NCBI GenBank assembly: GCA_900555875.1
Contig: USNB01000053.1
Location: 1-8,008, forward strand
Source of the DNA: an uncultured Eubacteriales bacterium
Lineage (GTDB): Bacteria; Bacillota; Clostridia; Christensenellales; Pumilibacteraceae
Reading direction: 5' to 3'
DNA length: 8,008 nucleotides
Every line of letters begins with the position of its first letter. Within the stretch, counting starts at the first letter, position 1. This document shows, in pieces, positions 1-5,186 of this stretch. A program made the translations under genes and the position numbers. A model generated the notes under the pieces. That model was not told where the DNA came from, ran no database searches, and saw nothing but the letters and a program-made list of their open reading frames with translations.

Positions 1-68
1 CGCTCACGATGATCATGGCCCTTGCGCTGCTTTATCTCAGTGTAAAGCTGTTCTTTTTCGCTCCGGAG
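1..68. other. suspect inverted segment at the window edge
   Basis: In the sbcC frame this stretch encodes a run of hydrophobic residues, unexpected in the charged coiled-coil arm. Read on the minus strand in codon register with the gene, it gives LRSEKEQLYTEIKQRKGHDHRE, which has coiled-coil composition and would suit SbcC. The change occurs at a perfect 8-bp palindrome, CTCCGGAG (61-68). This pattern is what a fold-back chimera in sequencing or assembly, or a genuine small inversion at a palindrome, would leave. The sequence is not repeated elsewhere in the window, so it would have come from further upstream in the gene. This is inference from composition. Confidence 0.45.
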
Positions 69-701
69 AAGCTCGCGGCGGAGCTGGACGGCGCGGAGCG
101 GGCGCTGGACGACTATCGTGCTCGCCGCGCGGCGTTGGCTGAAAAGGAAAAGCTCGTGTCGGCGCTCAAGGAATTGTCCGACGTGGCAAACGGCGAGATG
201 AAGGGTCAGCGCAAGGTGTCCTTTGAGGTGTATGCGCAGCAGGTATATTTCGACATGATACTCGCCGAGGCGAACAAGCGTCTGCGGGTGATGACGGACG
301 GGCGGTACGTGCTCGTCAGGCAGGAGCGGGCGGCGGATAACCGTTTCAAATCCGGACTGGAGCTGGATGTGTACGACGCGTGGACGGGCAGGACGCGCAC
401 GGTGCGGTCGCTTTCGGGCGGCGAATCGTTCAAAGCGTCGCTTGCGCTCGCGCTCGGGTTGTCCGACGTGGTGCAGAATTATTCGGGCGGCGTGCAGTTG
501 GATACCATGTTCATAGACGAGGGATTCGGTACGCTCGATCCCGAGTCTCTGGATAAGGCGATGGATATCATTTCGGAACTTGCGTGCGGGAACAGGCTGG
601 TCGGCGTGATCTCGCACGTCGAGGGACTGAAAGAGCGTATCGACCGCCGGATAACCGTGGAAAAAGGCTCCCGCGGGAGCAGCGTGCGCGTGGAAGCGTG
701 A
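3..701 (+). CDS. sbcC: SbcC exonuclease ATPase subunit, C-terminal part (5' end outside window)
   Basis: This is the C-terminal end of the SbcC (Rad50-like) ATPase that works with the SbcD nuclease to open hairpins and process DNA double-strand ends. The reading frame is open to the left edge, so the start lies outside the window; full-length SbcC is usually around 1000 residues. Directly visible are the ABC signature (SLSGGES, near bases 406-426), the Walker B stretch (DTMFIDEGFGTLD, near 501-539) followed by the D-loop, and the switch histidine in VISHVE (near 607-624). Upstream of these, the block from ALAEKEK through VSFEVYAQQVYF to EANKRL is typical of SbcC where coiled coil returns to the ATPase head. 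The first ~20 residues are hydrophobic (LTMIMALALLYLSVKLFFF) and do not fit an SbcC coiled coil; see the separate note. The dUTPase gene follows after 29 nt and is probably co-transcribed. The identity of the head domain is very sure; the first 60 bases are not. Confidence 0.93.
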   Translation, partial: LTMIMALALLYLSVKLFFFAPEKLAAELDGAERALDDYRARRAALAEKEKLVSALKELSDVANGEMKGQRKVSFEVYAQQVYFDMILAEANKRLRVMTDGRYVLVRQERAADNRFKSGLELDVYDAWTGRTRTVRSLSGGESFKASLALALGLSDVVQNYSGGVQLDTMFIDEGFGTLDPESLDKAMDIISELACGNRLVGVISHVEGLKERIDRRITVEKGSRGSSVRVEA

Positions 702-713
702 CCTACGCGCATA

Positions 714-721
714 AAAGGAGG
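714..721 (+). promoter_or_regulatory. ribosome binding site of the dUTPase gene
   Basis: AAAGGAGG lies 9 nt upstream of the ATG at 731. It rules out an upstream in-frame ATG at 584, which lies inside the sbcC reading frame and would give a protein with a non-homologous N-terminal extension. Confidence 0.85.
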
Positions 722-730
722 ATAAAATTT

Positions 731-1198
731 ATGAGCAATTATTTCGAAAAGGTCAGCCGCGATCGGTACATCGCCGACGGCGGCGACGCGTCCGCTTACG
801 ACGGCATAAAACTGCCCGTCCGCGCGACGGCGGGCAGCGCGGGTTACGACTTTTTTGCACCCGTTACGCTGTCCGTGCCCGCAGGCGGCACGATCAAAGT
901 GCCTACGGGCATACGCTGTCGCATGGACGGCGATCGCTTCCTCGCGATATTCCCGCGCTCGGGGCTGGGCTTCAAGTATCGTCTTGCGCTGGACAATACG
1001 GTAGGCATAATAGACGCCGATTATTACGGCGCGGAAAACGAGGGGCATATCATGATAAAAATGACGAACAACGGCACGCGCGACCTCGTCGTCGAGGCGG
1101 GCAAGGGCTTTGCGCAGGGGATATTCCTCAAGTACTACCTGACGGACGATGACTCCGCCGCCGCCTCTCGTACGGGCGGCTTCGGCTCTACGGGCTGA
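731..1198 (+). CDS. dut: dUTP diphosphatase (dUTPase)
   Basis: A 155-residue trimeric-type dUTPase, which hydrolyses dUTP to dUMP and pyrophosphate, keeping uracil out of DNA and supplying dUMP for thymidylate synthesis. All five family motifs are visible in order: motif 1 SAGYDFFA (about 36-43), motif 2 PRSGLG (75-80), motif 3 NTVGIIDADYYG (89-100, with the water-activating aspartate at 95), motif 4 GKGFAQGIF (124-132) and the glycine-rich motif 5 RTGGFGSTG at the extreme C terminus (147-155), which closes over the active site. The length is normal for the family. Motif 4 has GFAQG where many members have RIAQ; I take this as a clostridial-type variant because every catalytic position is present. 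The start is set by AAAGGAGG at 714-721. It lies directly behind sbcC, probably in the same transcript. No strong terminator follows it. Confidence 0.94.
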   Translation: MSNYFEKVSRDRYIADGGDASAYDGIKLPVRATAGSAGYDFFAPVTLSVPAGGTIKVPTGIRCRMDGDRFLAIFPRSGLGFKYRLALDNTVGIIDADYYGAENEGHIMIKMTNNGTRDLVVEAGKGFAQGIFLKYYLTDDDSAAASRTGGFGSTG

Positions 1199-1361
1199 GA
1201 TCTGCGGTAAATTTCTCGTGATGGGGCGGGAGCGAGCGAGTTTTTTCCGGGGAGGGTCCTCATAAAGAGGACGCGCACGTCCGGGACGTGACGCGGTTAC
1301 GCTTTATTGAAATCCCGCCTACCCACCTCCGATAAAGTTGACCGCGCATTCGCATGGCAGG
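1199..1361. other. intergenic DNA with small palindromes, no gene
   Basis: I see no coding sequence here. A weak terminator for dut may be CTCG (1215-1218) pairing with CGAG (1233-1236 or 1237-1240) before TTTTTT (1241-1246), but the stem is only 4 bp. Two better palindromes follow: GTCCTC/GAGGAC (1256-1261 with 1267-1272) and CACGTC/GACGTG (1276-1281 with 1285-1290). Neither has a T-run, so they are not convincing terminators and may belong to the repeat cluster that begins just downstream. Confidence 0.4.
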
Positions 1362-1543
1362 TATAAGCCCTCCCTGGTTGTCTATGGGAAAGCATATCGG
1401 ACTTGCTTCGCGCTCGTAAATTATTAAATAGCTGTGCCGAAAGGCGCGGCACAAGCATAAGCCCTCCCTTTTTGCCAAAGGGAGGGATGTCCGTCGTAAA
1501 GCGCTGAAAGCGCGACCGACGGACAGGGTGAGTGGAGTGAAAC
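1362..1543 (+). repeat. composite palindromic intergenic repeat, copy 1
   Basis: A degenerate copy of the same architecture as the element at 1650-1858. In order it has: an imperfect CCCTCCCT...GGGAAAGC arm pair (about 1367-1393); a conserved stretch GACTTGCTTCGCGCTCG followed by TAAATTATT (1400-1425); a hairpin TGTGCCG/CGGCACA (1433-1439 with 1447-1453); a 10-bp hairpin CCCTCCCTTT/AAAGGGAGGG (1462-1471 with 1477-1486); a nested stem TGTCCGTCG/CGACGGACA (1488-1496 with 1517-1525) enclosing GCGC/GCGC; and the tail GGGTGAGTGGAGTGAAAC (1526-1543). No protein is encoded. The left boundary is unclear and may lie nearer 1296-1310. It looks like a non-autonomous, multi-copy intergenic repeat; copy number cannot be seen from this window. 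Confidence 0.6.
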
Positions 1544-1649
1544 ATACATCGCAAGCCGATATTCCTGACATTGACCCGCGCCCTTGCGCTTCGCCCATCC
1601 GCGCGGGAAGCACGCCGACAAACTTGTAAATTCCGACCTTATAATTGTA

Positions 1650-1858
1650 GTTACACTCCACTCATCCGGCTCGCAGCCGCCTCAATAAGAGGCTTAGTGC
1701 TCGCCACCTTCCCTATGGCAATTAGGGAAGGCATTTTAGACTCGCTGTCGCTCGTAATTTATTGATTTTTCGCGCGTTTGCGCGGTCATTATTTCTCGCC
1801 TCCCCTTCGGCAAGAAGGGGAGGTGGGGCGTTTACGCCCCGGAATGGTGGAGTGAAAC
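1650..1858. repeat. MITE-like composite repeat with imperfect terminal inverted repeats, copy 2
   Basis: A 209-bp non-coding element. Its left end, GTTACACTCCACTCATCC (1650-1667), is an imperfect inverted repeat of its right end, GGAATGGTGGAGTGAAAC (1841-1858), matching at 14 of 18 positions. Inside, in order: GCCTC/GAGGC (1679-1683 with 1689-1693); CCTTCCCTA/TAGGGAAGG (1707-1715 with 1723-1731); GACTCGCTGTCGCTCG followed by TAATTTATT (1739-1763), which matches copy 1; CGCGC/GCGCG (1771-1775 with 1780-1784); CCTCCCCTTC/GAAGGGGAGG (1799-1808 with 1814-1823); and GGGGCG/CGCCCC (1825-1830 with 1835-1840). There is no transposase and no clear target-site duplication. Terminal inverted repeats, small size and strong internal folding fit a miniature inverted-repeat element; that class is inference. 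Confidence 0.6.
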
Positions 1859-1923
1859 TGTCATCGACAGCTCCATATAAAAAGAAAACGCCGGGCAGGC
1901 TATCCTTATCCGACTTCATTTAA

Positions 1924-1959
1924 TAAAATACTAACGCGAACGCCTAAAATACTAACGCG
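1924..1959 (+). repeat. 15-bp direct repeat with 21-bp period
   Basis: TAAAATACTAACGCG occurs perfectly at 1924-1938 and 1945-1959. The 21-bp period is about two turns of the helix, so both copies face the same side of the DNA. They lie about 65-100 bp upstream of the PHP gene promoter, where an activator or repressor could bind. Function is not known. Confidence 0.6.
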
Positions 1960-1963
1960 TCAC

Positions 1964-2033
1964 GTCACCGATGAGCGCGCCATTTGTGAGTTTTTTGTCA
2001 TTTATCGTAAAAGTTATTCAAATCGGTGACAAA
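1964..2033. repeat. nested inverted repeats overlapping the PHP promoter
   Basis: GTCACCGAT (1964-1972) is a perfect 9-bp inverted match to ATCGGTGAC (2022-2030). Nested inside, TTTGTCA (1994-2000) is a perfect inverted match to TGACAAA (2027-2033). The right arms of both overlap the -35 element at 2026-2031, so they could form an operator or a stem that competes with promoter binding. Confidence 0.5.
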
Positions 2034-2054
2034 GGCATAATTGTGTGCTATACT
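2026..2054 (+). promoter_or_regulatory. promoter of the PHP gene, giving a leaderless or nearly leaderless mRNA
   Basis: A -35 GTGACA (2026-2031, five of six consensus bases), a 17-bp spacer and -10 TATACT (2049-2054) with an extended TG one base upstream (TGCTATACT). The expected transcription start, 6-7 nt past the -10, is about 2060-2061, the A of the ATG at 2061. No Shine-Dalgarno sequence stands in front of that ATG, which agrees with a leaderless start. Confidence 0.65.
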
Positions 2055-2060
2055 AAATCT

Positions 2061-2795
2061 ATGTTTTACGGGGACTACCATACGCATACTGTCTATTCAC
2101 ACGGCAAGGGGAGCGTGGAGGATAATGTCCGTGCGGCGGTCGCGAAGGGACTGCGCGCCGTTGCCGTGACCGACCACGGTATCAGCGGTTATCCCGACAG
2201 TCTCAATCCCGAAGACTTCGAGACGTTCATGAATGACGTTGCCGCGAGCCGTGCGGCACACCCTGAAATAAAAGTACTTGCGGGAGTGGAGACCAATCTT
2301 CTCGGCGGCAGCGGGAATGTCGATCTGCCGGACGGTTTCTGCAGGCGGCTGGACTTCGTCATATGCGGGTTTCACTTTGCGCGGGTGCCGTCGTCCGTAC
2401 ATGATTTTTTTACTTTCTGGATCCCCAACATGACGGTCCCGACCAAGTTTACGGCAAAGCGCATAGCCAAAAATACCGATGCATATATCCGCGCGATGGA
2501 GTCGTATCGCATAGGGGTCATATCTCATCCCATGCGGAGCTGCAGAGTGGATCTTAAAGTTCTCGGAGAAGCAGCCGCCCGTCTGGGCGTATATATCGAG
2601 CTGAACAGTAAATCGATGTGCCTGACGGCAGAGGATCTCACGACGCTTTACGACACCGGATGCGAGTTCATATGTTCGTCGGACGCGCACGATCCGTCGC
2701 GCGTGGGGGATTTTTCGGCGTATGATGCATATGCCTCCGCTGGGCTGGATCCTTCGCGCATATCCAATTGGGACAGAGAGCCTTCTTTCAGATAA
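2061..2795 (+). CDS. PHP-domain metal-dependent phosphoesterase (histidinol-phosphatase-like)
   Basis: A 244-residue cytoplasmic protein of the polymerase and histidinol phosphatase (PHP) superfamily, whose members hydrolyse phosphate esters at a bi- or trinuclear metal site. The metal ligands are visible in the usual order: H7 and H9 in DYHTHT, D38/H39 in VTDHG, E77 in GVETN, H105 in CGFH, H156 in ISHPM, and D208/H210 in SSDAH. It resembles the stand-alone YcdX/HisK-like PHP proteins of clostridia; those often sit beside hprK, rapZ or whiA, but none of these is here. The substrate cannot be told from sequence. An in-frame ATG at 1971 would add 30 residues, but these are unlike the family, and the promoter at 2026-2054 lies downstream of it; the family N terminus begins at the ATG at 2061. 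The downstream HTH gene starts 1 nt after its stop, suggesting translational coupling. Confidence 0.9.
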   Translation: MFYGDYHTHTVYSHGKGSVEDNVRAAVAKGLRAVAVTDHGISGYPDSLNPEDFETFMNDVAASRAAHPEIKVLAGVETNLLGGSGNVDLPDGFCRRLDFVICGFHFARVPSSVHDFFTFWIPNMTVPTKFTAKRIAKNTDAYIRAMESYRIGVISHPMRSCRVDLKVLGEAAARLGVYIELNSKSMCLTAEDLTTLYDTGCEFICSSDAHDPSRVGDFSAYDAYASAGLDPSRISNWDREPSFR

Positions 2796-2796
2796 A

Positions 2797-3234
2797 ATGG
2801 TATCTATGAAATTCGGAAAACGGCTGCGCACGCTCATGGCGGAGCGCGGTATGACGGCGGAAGACCTCGAGCACGCGACGGGGATCCCTGTCGAATCGCT
2901 CGCGATATGGATGTCGCCCGAGGGGATCATCCGTGCGGATACGTCGCTTACCAATCTGATCGCGCTTTGCCGTCTGTTCGGCGTATCTGCCGCATATCTT
3001 CTCGGAACGTCGGACGAACGCGGCGTACCGGCGGCATACGCGCCGCCGCGCGATTTCTGTAAGCGTCTGCCCGCGGTGCTTGCGAAATACAGAAAGACCC
3101 TGCCGCTGACTATCCGCAGGACCCGGCTGACGAGTACGCATATCAGGGTGTGGAAGACGGGCGGAGAGCCGCTGGCGTCGGATATACTGACGTTGTGCGC
3201 ATATCTCGGCTGTTCTCCCGACGAGTTGATGTAG
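2797..3234 (+). CDS. small regulator with two tandem XRE-type helix-turn-helix units
   Basis: A 145-residue protein (142 if the second ATG at 2806 is used). Residues 6-69 look like a Cro/C1-type HTH domain: FGKRLRTLMAERGMT, then EDLEHATGIPVESLAIW, then a final helix NLIALCRLFGVSAAYLL. After a proline- and alanine-rich linker (about 70-86), residues 87-145 repeat the pattern: FCKRLPAVLAKYR, then a weaker recognition region THIRVWKTGGEPL, then ILTLCAYLGCSPDELM ending at the C terminus. The matching F-x-KRL, I-x-x-W and LC-x-x-(L/F)G-x-S-x-x-x-L spacing supports an internal duplication. It starts 1 nt after the PHP gene stop with only a weak GAGAG upstream, so it is probably translated by coupling. 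Its target is unknown; the dyads upstream of the PHP gene are possible operators for self-control. Binding as a monomer through two half-sites is one possibility. Confidence 0.82.
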   Translation: MVSMKFGKRLRTLMAERGMTAEDLEHATGIPVESLAIWMSPEGIIRADTSLTNLIALCRLFGVSAAYLLGTSDERGVPAAYAPPRDFCKRLPAVLAKYRKTLPLTIRRTRLTSTHIRVWKTGGEPLASDILTLCAYLGCSPDELM

Positions 3235-3249
3235 ATCGTATGAAATGAA

Positions 3250-3286
3250 AAACTCCGCCGTGCGCATGAAGCGCAAGGCGGAGTTT
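3250..3286. terminator. bidirectional intrinsic terminator between convergent operons
   Basis: A perfect 10-bp stem AAACTCCGCC/GGCGGAGTTT (3250-3259 with 3277-3286) with an inner GCGC/GCGC pairing (3262-3265 with 3271-3274). On the minus strand the stem runs into TTTTTCATTTC, a fair U-tract ending pdxST; on the plus strand it ends in TTT only, so it is weaker for the PHP-HTH unit. Confidence 0.8.
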
Positions 3287-3300
3287 ATGATGTTACGGTT

Positions 3301-3870
3301 TTATTTTCCGCTTATCATGCCGAGGAAGTGCTCGTGCACGCGCGTGTCGTCCGTAAGCTCGGGATGGAAAGCGGTCACGAGCTGTTTGCCCTGTCCGGCG
3401 GCGACTATATGCCCGTCTACGACGGAAAGAACTTCGGCGCTCCCGCTCACGCTCTCGATATACGGAGCGCGGATAAAGGTCATGGGGATGGAGCCGACTC
3501 CCTTCATCTCCGCGGTGCATGCGAAGCTGCCGAGCTGCCTGCCGTATGCGTTGCGGCGCACGCATATGTCCATGGTACCGAGATACACGTGCGGATCGTT
3601 AGCTATGCTGCGGGCGAGAAGTATAAGCCCCGCGCAGGTGCCGAACACCGGCATGCCGTCCGTTATCATGCCGCGCACGGTATCCGTCATGCCGAGGTCG
3701 CCGAGCAGTTTGCCCATGACGGTGGATTCGCCGCCCGGTATGATCAGCCCGTCGAACGAACGCGAAAGATCGCGCTTCTGCCTGATCTCTGCCGTTTCGG
3801 CGCCCAGGCGTTCGAGCATATCGATGTGTTCGATGAATGCGCCCTGAAGGCACAATATGCCTATGCGCAT
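3301..3870 (-). CDS. pdxT: pyridoxal 5'-phosphate synthase, glutaminase subunit PdxT
   Basis: A 189-residue class I glutamine amidotransferase that releases ammonia from glutamine and channels it to PdxS for pyridoxal 5'-phosphate synthesis. The family N terminus (MRIGILCLQGAFIEH) is intact. The oxyanion-hole and substrate loop is PGGEST (45-50), the nucleophile is C79 in GTCAG, and the catalytic partners are H169 and E171 in AFHPEL. The length equals that of typical PdxT. The start is 1 nt after the pdxS stop (TAA, T, ATG), and GGCGGAG within the end of pdxS may serve as the ribosome site, so the two subunits are translationally coupled. The bidirectional terminator at 3250-3286 ends the operon. 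No missing residues were seen. Confidence 0.96.
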   Translation of the reverse strand: MRIGILCLQGAFIEHIDMLERLGAETAEIRQKRDLSRSFDGLIIPGGESTVMGKLLGDLGMTDTVRGMITDGMPVFGTCAGLILLARSIANDPHVYLGTMDICVRRNAYGRQLGSFACTAEMKGVGSIPMTFIRAPYIESVSGSAEVLSVVDGHIVAAGQGKQLVTAFHPELTDDTRVHEHFLGMISGK

Positions 3871-3871
3871 A

Positions 3872-4744
3872 TTACTTGCCGCGCTCCGCCATGAGCAGTT
3901 CGATCTCCTGCTCGTTGATGCCGACCATAGCTTCGCCGAGATCCTCGCTGAGCTTTGCGATGAGCTTCGCGTCCGTGTAATTGGTGACTGCCTGTACGAT
4001 CGCGCGGGCGCGCTTTGCGGGATTGCCCGACTTGAATATGCCGCTGCCCACGAATACGCCTTCCGCGCCGAGCTGCATCATGAGGGAAGCGTCCGCAGGC
4101 GTAGCTATGCCGCCGGCAGCAAAGTTGACAACGGGGAGCTTGCCGTTCTTGTGCACGTAAAGCACGAGGTCATAAGGGACCTGAAGCTTTTTTGCTTCGT
4201 CGAACAGCTCGTCCTCCGCGCAGGAGGTGAGGCGGCGGATGTCGCTCATCATTTTGCGCATATGGCGTACTGCCTGCACGACGTCGCCCGTGCCCGGCTC
4301 GCCCTTGGTGCGTATCATGCTCGCGCCTTCGTTGATGCGGCGGAGAGCTTCTCCGAGATCCTTTGCTCCGCATACGAAAGGAACGTCGAACTTGGTCTTG
4401 TCTATATGATAGACGTCGTCGGCGGGAGAGAGCACTTCGGATTCGTCGATATAATCTATCTCGATCGCCTGCAGTATCTGCGCCTCGGCAAAATGTCCGA
4501 TACGGCATTTCGCCATGACGGGTATAGACACCGCGTCCTGGATGCCTTTGATCATTTTGGGATCGCTCATGCGGGAGACGCCGCCCGCGGCGCGAATATC
4601 CGCGGGTATGCGCTCGAGTGCCATGACCGCGCACGCGCCCGCTTCCTCCGCGATGCGCGCCTGTTCGGGCGTGGTGATGTCCATTATCACGCCGCCCTTG
4701 AGCATCTGAGCCAGATTCTTATTCAGTTCCCAACGGTTTTCCAT
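3872..4744 (-). CDS. pdxS: pyridoxal 5'-phosphate synthase, lyase subunit PdxS
   Basis: A 290-residue TIM-barrel enzyme that builds pyridoxal 5'-phosphate from ribose 5-phosphate, glyceraldehyde 3-phosphate and ammonia supplied by PdxT; twelve PdxS subunits form the core of the synthase. Visible family landmarks are D22 in GGVIMDITTPEQA, the first active-site lysine K79 in PVMAKCRIGHF, the IDESEVLSPAD stretch (about 99-109), the second lysine K147 in IRTKGEPGTGDVV, and the phosphate-binding NFAAGGIATPADA and GVFVGSGIFKSGNP blocks near the C terminus. The length is normal. AAGAGG about 8 nt before the ATG is a moderate ribosome site. This is the first gene of the minus-strand pdxS-pdxT operon, driven from the promoter at 4785-4814. 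The presence of this pair indicates the DXP-independent vitamin B6 route. Confidence 0.97.
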   Translation of the reverse strand: MENRWELNKNLAQMLKGGVIMDITTPEQARIAEEAGACAVMALERIPADIRAAGGVSRMSDPKMIKGIQDAVSIPVMAKCRIGHFAEAQILQAIEIDYIDESEVLSPADDVYHIDKTKFDVPFVCGAKDLGEALRRINEGASMIRTKGEPGTGDVVQAVRHMRKMMSDIRRLTSCAEDELFDEAKKLQVPYDLVLYVHKNGKLPVVNFAAGGIATPADASLMMQLGAEGVFVGSGIFKSGNPAKRARAIVQAVTNYTDAKLIAKLSEDLGEAMVGINEQEIELLMAERGK

Positions 4745-4784
4745 ACTGTATACCTCTTGTTCGGTAAAATTTTGTTTACATATA

Positions 4785-4814
4785 ATAATACAACGGATCG
4801 CATCCGATTGTCAA
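4785..4814 (-). promoter_or_regulatory. promoter of pdxST with a dyad in its spacer
   Basis: On the minus strand a perfect TTGACA (4814-4809) is followed after 18 bp by TATTAT (4790-4785, five of six consensus bases). Transcription would start near 4778, giving a leader of about 33 nt. The spacer contains the perfect palindrome CGGAT-CGC-ATCCG (4794-4806), well placed for a repressor to block RNA polymerase. Confidence 0.75.
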
Positions 4815-4931
4815 CCATATTAGGCGCCCGGCGCGGTAAAAGGCGTTCATGGCGCGATACCGCGGTCTTGCGGCGCCGGAACGAGCCGCCTGCAGCGGAG
4901 CCGCCGCCCGGTTCCGCCCAGCCGTCCGCGC
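4815..4931. other. GC-rich palindromic spacer upstream of the pdxST promoter, no gene
   Basis: There is no credible coding sequence. CGGAAC (4877-4882) pairs with GTTCCG (4911-4916) around an inner CCGC/GCGG stem, forming a long GC-rich hairpin between the small-RNA terminator and the pdxST -35 element. Role unknown. Confidence 0.35.
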
Positions 4932-4960
4932 AAAAAAAGGCACCGCCGTAAGACGATGCC
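4932..4960 (-). terminator. strong intrinsic terminator of the candidate small RNA
   Basis: On the minus strand GGCATCGTC (4960-4952), loop TTAC, GGCGGTGCC (4947-4939) forms a continuous 9-bp stem with two G-U pairs, followed at once by TTTTTTT (4938-4932). No protein gene on the minus strand ends just before it. Confidence 0.8.
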
Positions 4961-5151
4961 CGGAAAAGGGAACTGCGCTTTAAGGTATAGCGCAAGTTGT
5001 AACAGGCTATGTAACTCCCCGGAGGGAGAGGATATTCGCCCTGCGCAAGGCGCACATTCTGTGCGTTCCCCCCTGCGCGTTTTGAATGAAGTCCGTCCGC
5101 CGCGCAGTGCTCTGTCGGAGTTTTGCGCAAAGGACGTTATCGGCTTCTTTC
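4932..5151 (-). ncRNA. candidate structured small RNA, about 220 nt, family unknown
   Basis: A transcription unit without a gene: a near-consensus promoter at 5158-5186 predicts a start at about 5151, and an intrinsic terminator ends it at about 4932. The interval has no ORF with a start, ribosome site and stop inside the unit. Numbering the RNA from its start, ACTGCGC (44-50) pairs perfectly with GCGCAGT (174-180), enclosing three hairpins: GCGCA/TGCGC (74-78 with 105-109) capped by CGCACA-GAA-TGTGCG; CTCCC/GGGAG (about 125-129 with 134-138); and ATAGC/GCTAT (142-146 with 161-165). This resembles a multi-branch junction followed by the terminator stem. CGTCC (16-20) can also pair with GGACG (54-58). 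The size would suit 6S RNA, but I do not recognise its conserved bubble, and I see no SRP RNA, tmRNA, RNase P, T-box or common riboswitch motifs. pdxS lies downstream with its own promoter. Confidence 0.55.
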
Positions 5152-5157
5152 GCATAT

Positions 5158-5186
5158 ATTATAACGCATTCCGCGCCGTTTGTCAT
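5158..5186 (-). promoter_or_regulatory. strong promoter of the candidate small RNA
   Basis: On the minus strand -35 ATGACA (5186-5181, five of six), a 17-bp spacer, and a perfect -10 TATAAT (5163-5158). Just upstream, TTGTTT (5194-5199) and AAACAA (5209-5214) form an inverted repeat that could be an operator or upstream activation site. Confidence 0.72.

Noticed and set aside
479..1048. 189-codon open frame on the minus strand opposite sbcC and dut
   Set aside because: It lies opposite conserved SbcC and dUTPase motifs and has no ribosome site.
1215..1246. Terminator directly after dut
   Set aside because: The T-run is good but the stem has only 4 bp, so it is not listed as a separate terminator.
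1362..1858. Repeats considered as a CRISPR array
   Set aside because: The repeats are diverged, unequally spaced, in mixed orientation and full of long stems, without uniform spacers or cas genes.
1260..1919. Several short open frames in the repeat cluster
   Set aside because: They are made of palindromic repeat sequence, overlap each other on both strands, and have no ribosome sites.
1971..2060. Upstream in-frame ATG extending the PHP protein by 30 residues
   Set aside because: The added residues are unlike the family N terminus, and the promoter (2026-2054) lies within this stretch, so its transcript would not contain that ATG.
2097..2954. 285-codon open frame on the minus strand opposite the PHP and HTH genes
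   Set aside because: It crosses two genuine coupled genes on the other strand and has no recognisable motif.
3857..4951. 364-codon open frame on the plus strand opposite pdxS
   Set aside because: It is antisense to the unmistakable PdxS, has a low-complexity His/Ala/Arg composition from antisense codons, no ribosome site, and runs through the small-RNA terminator.
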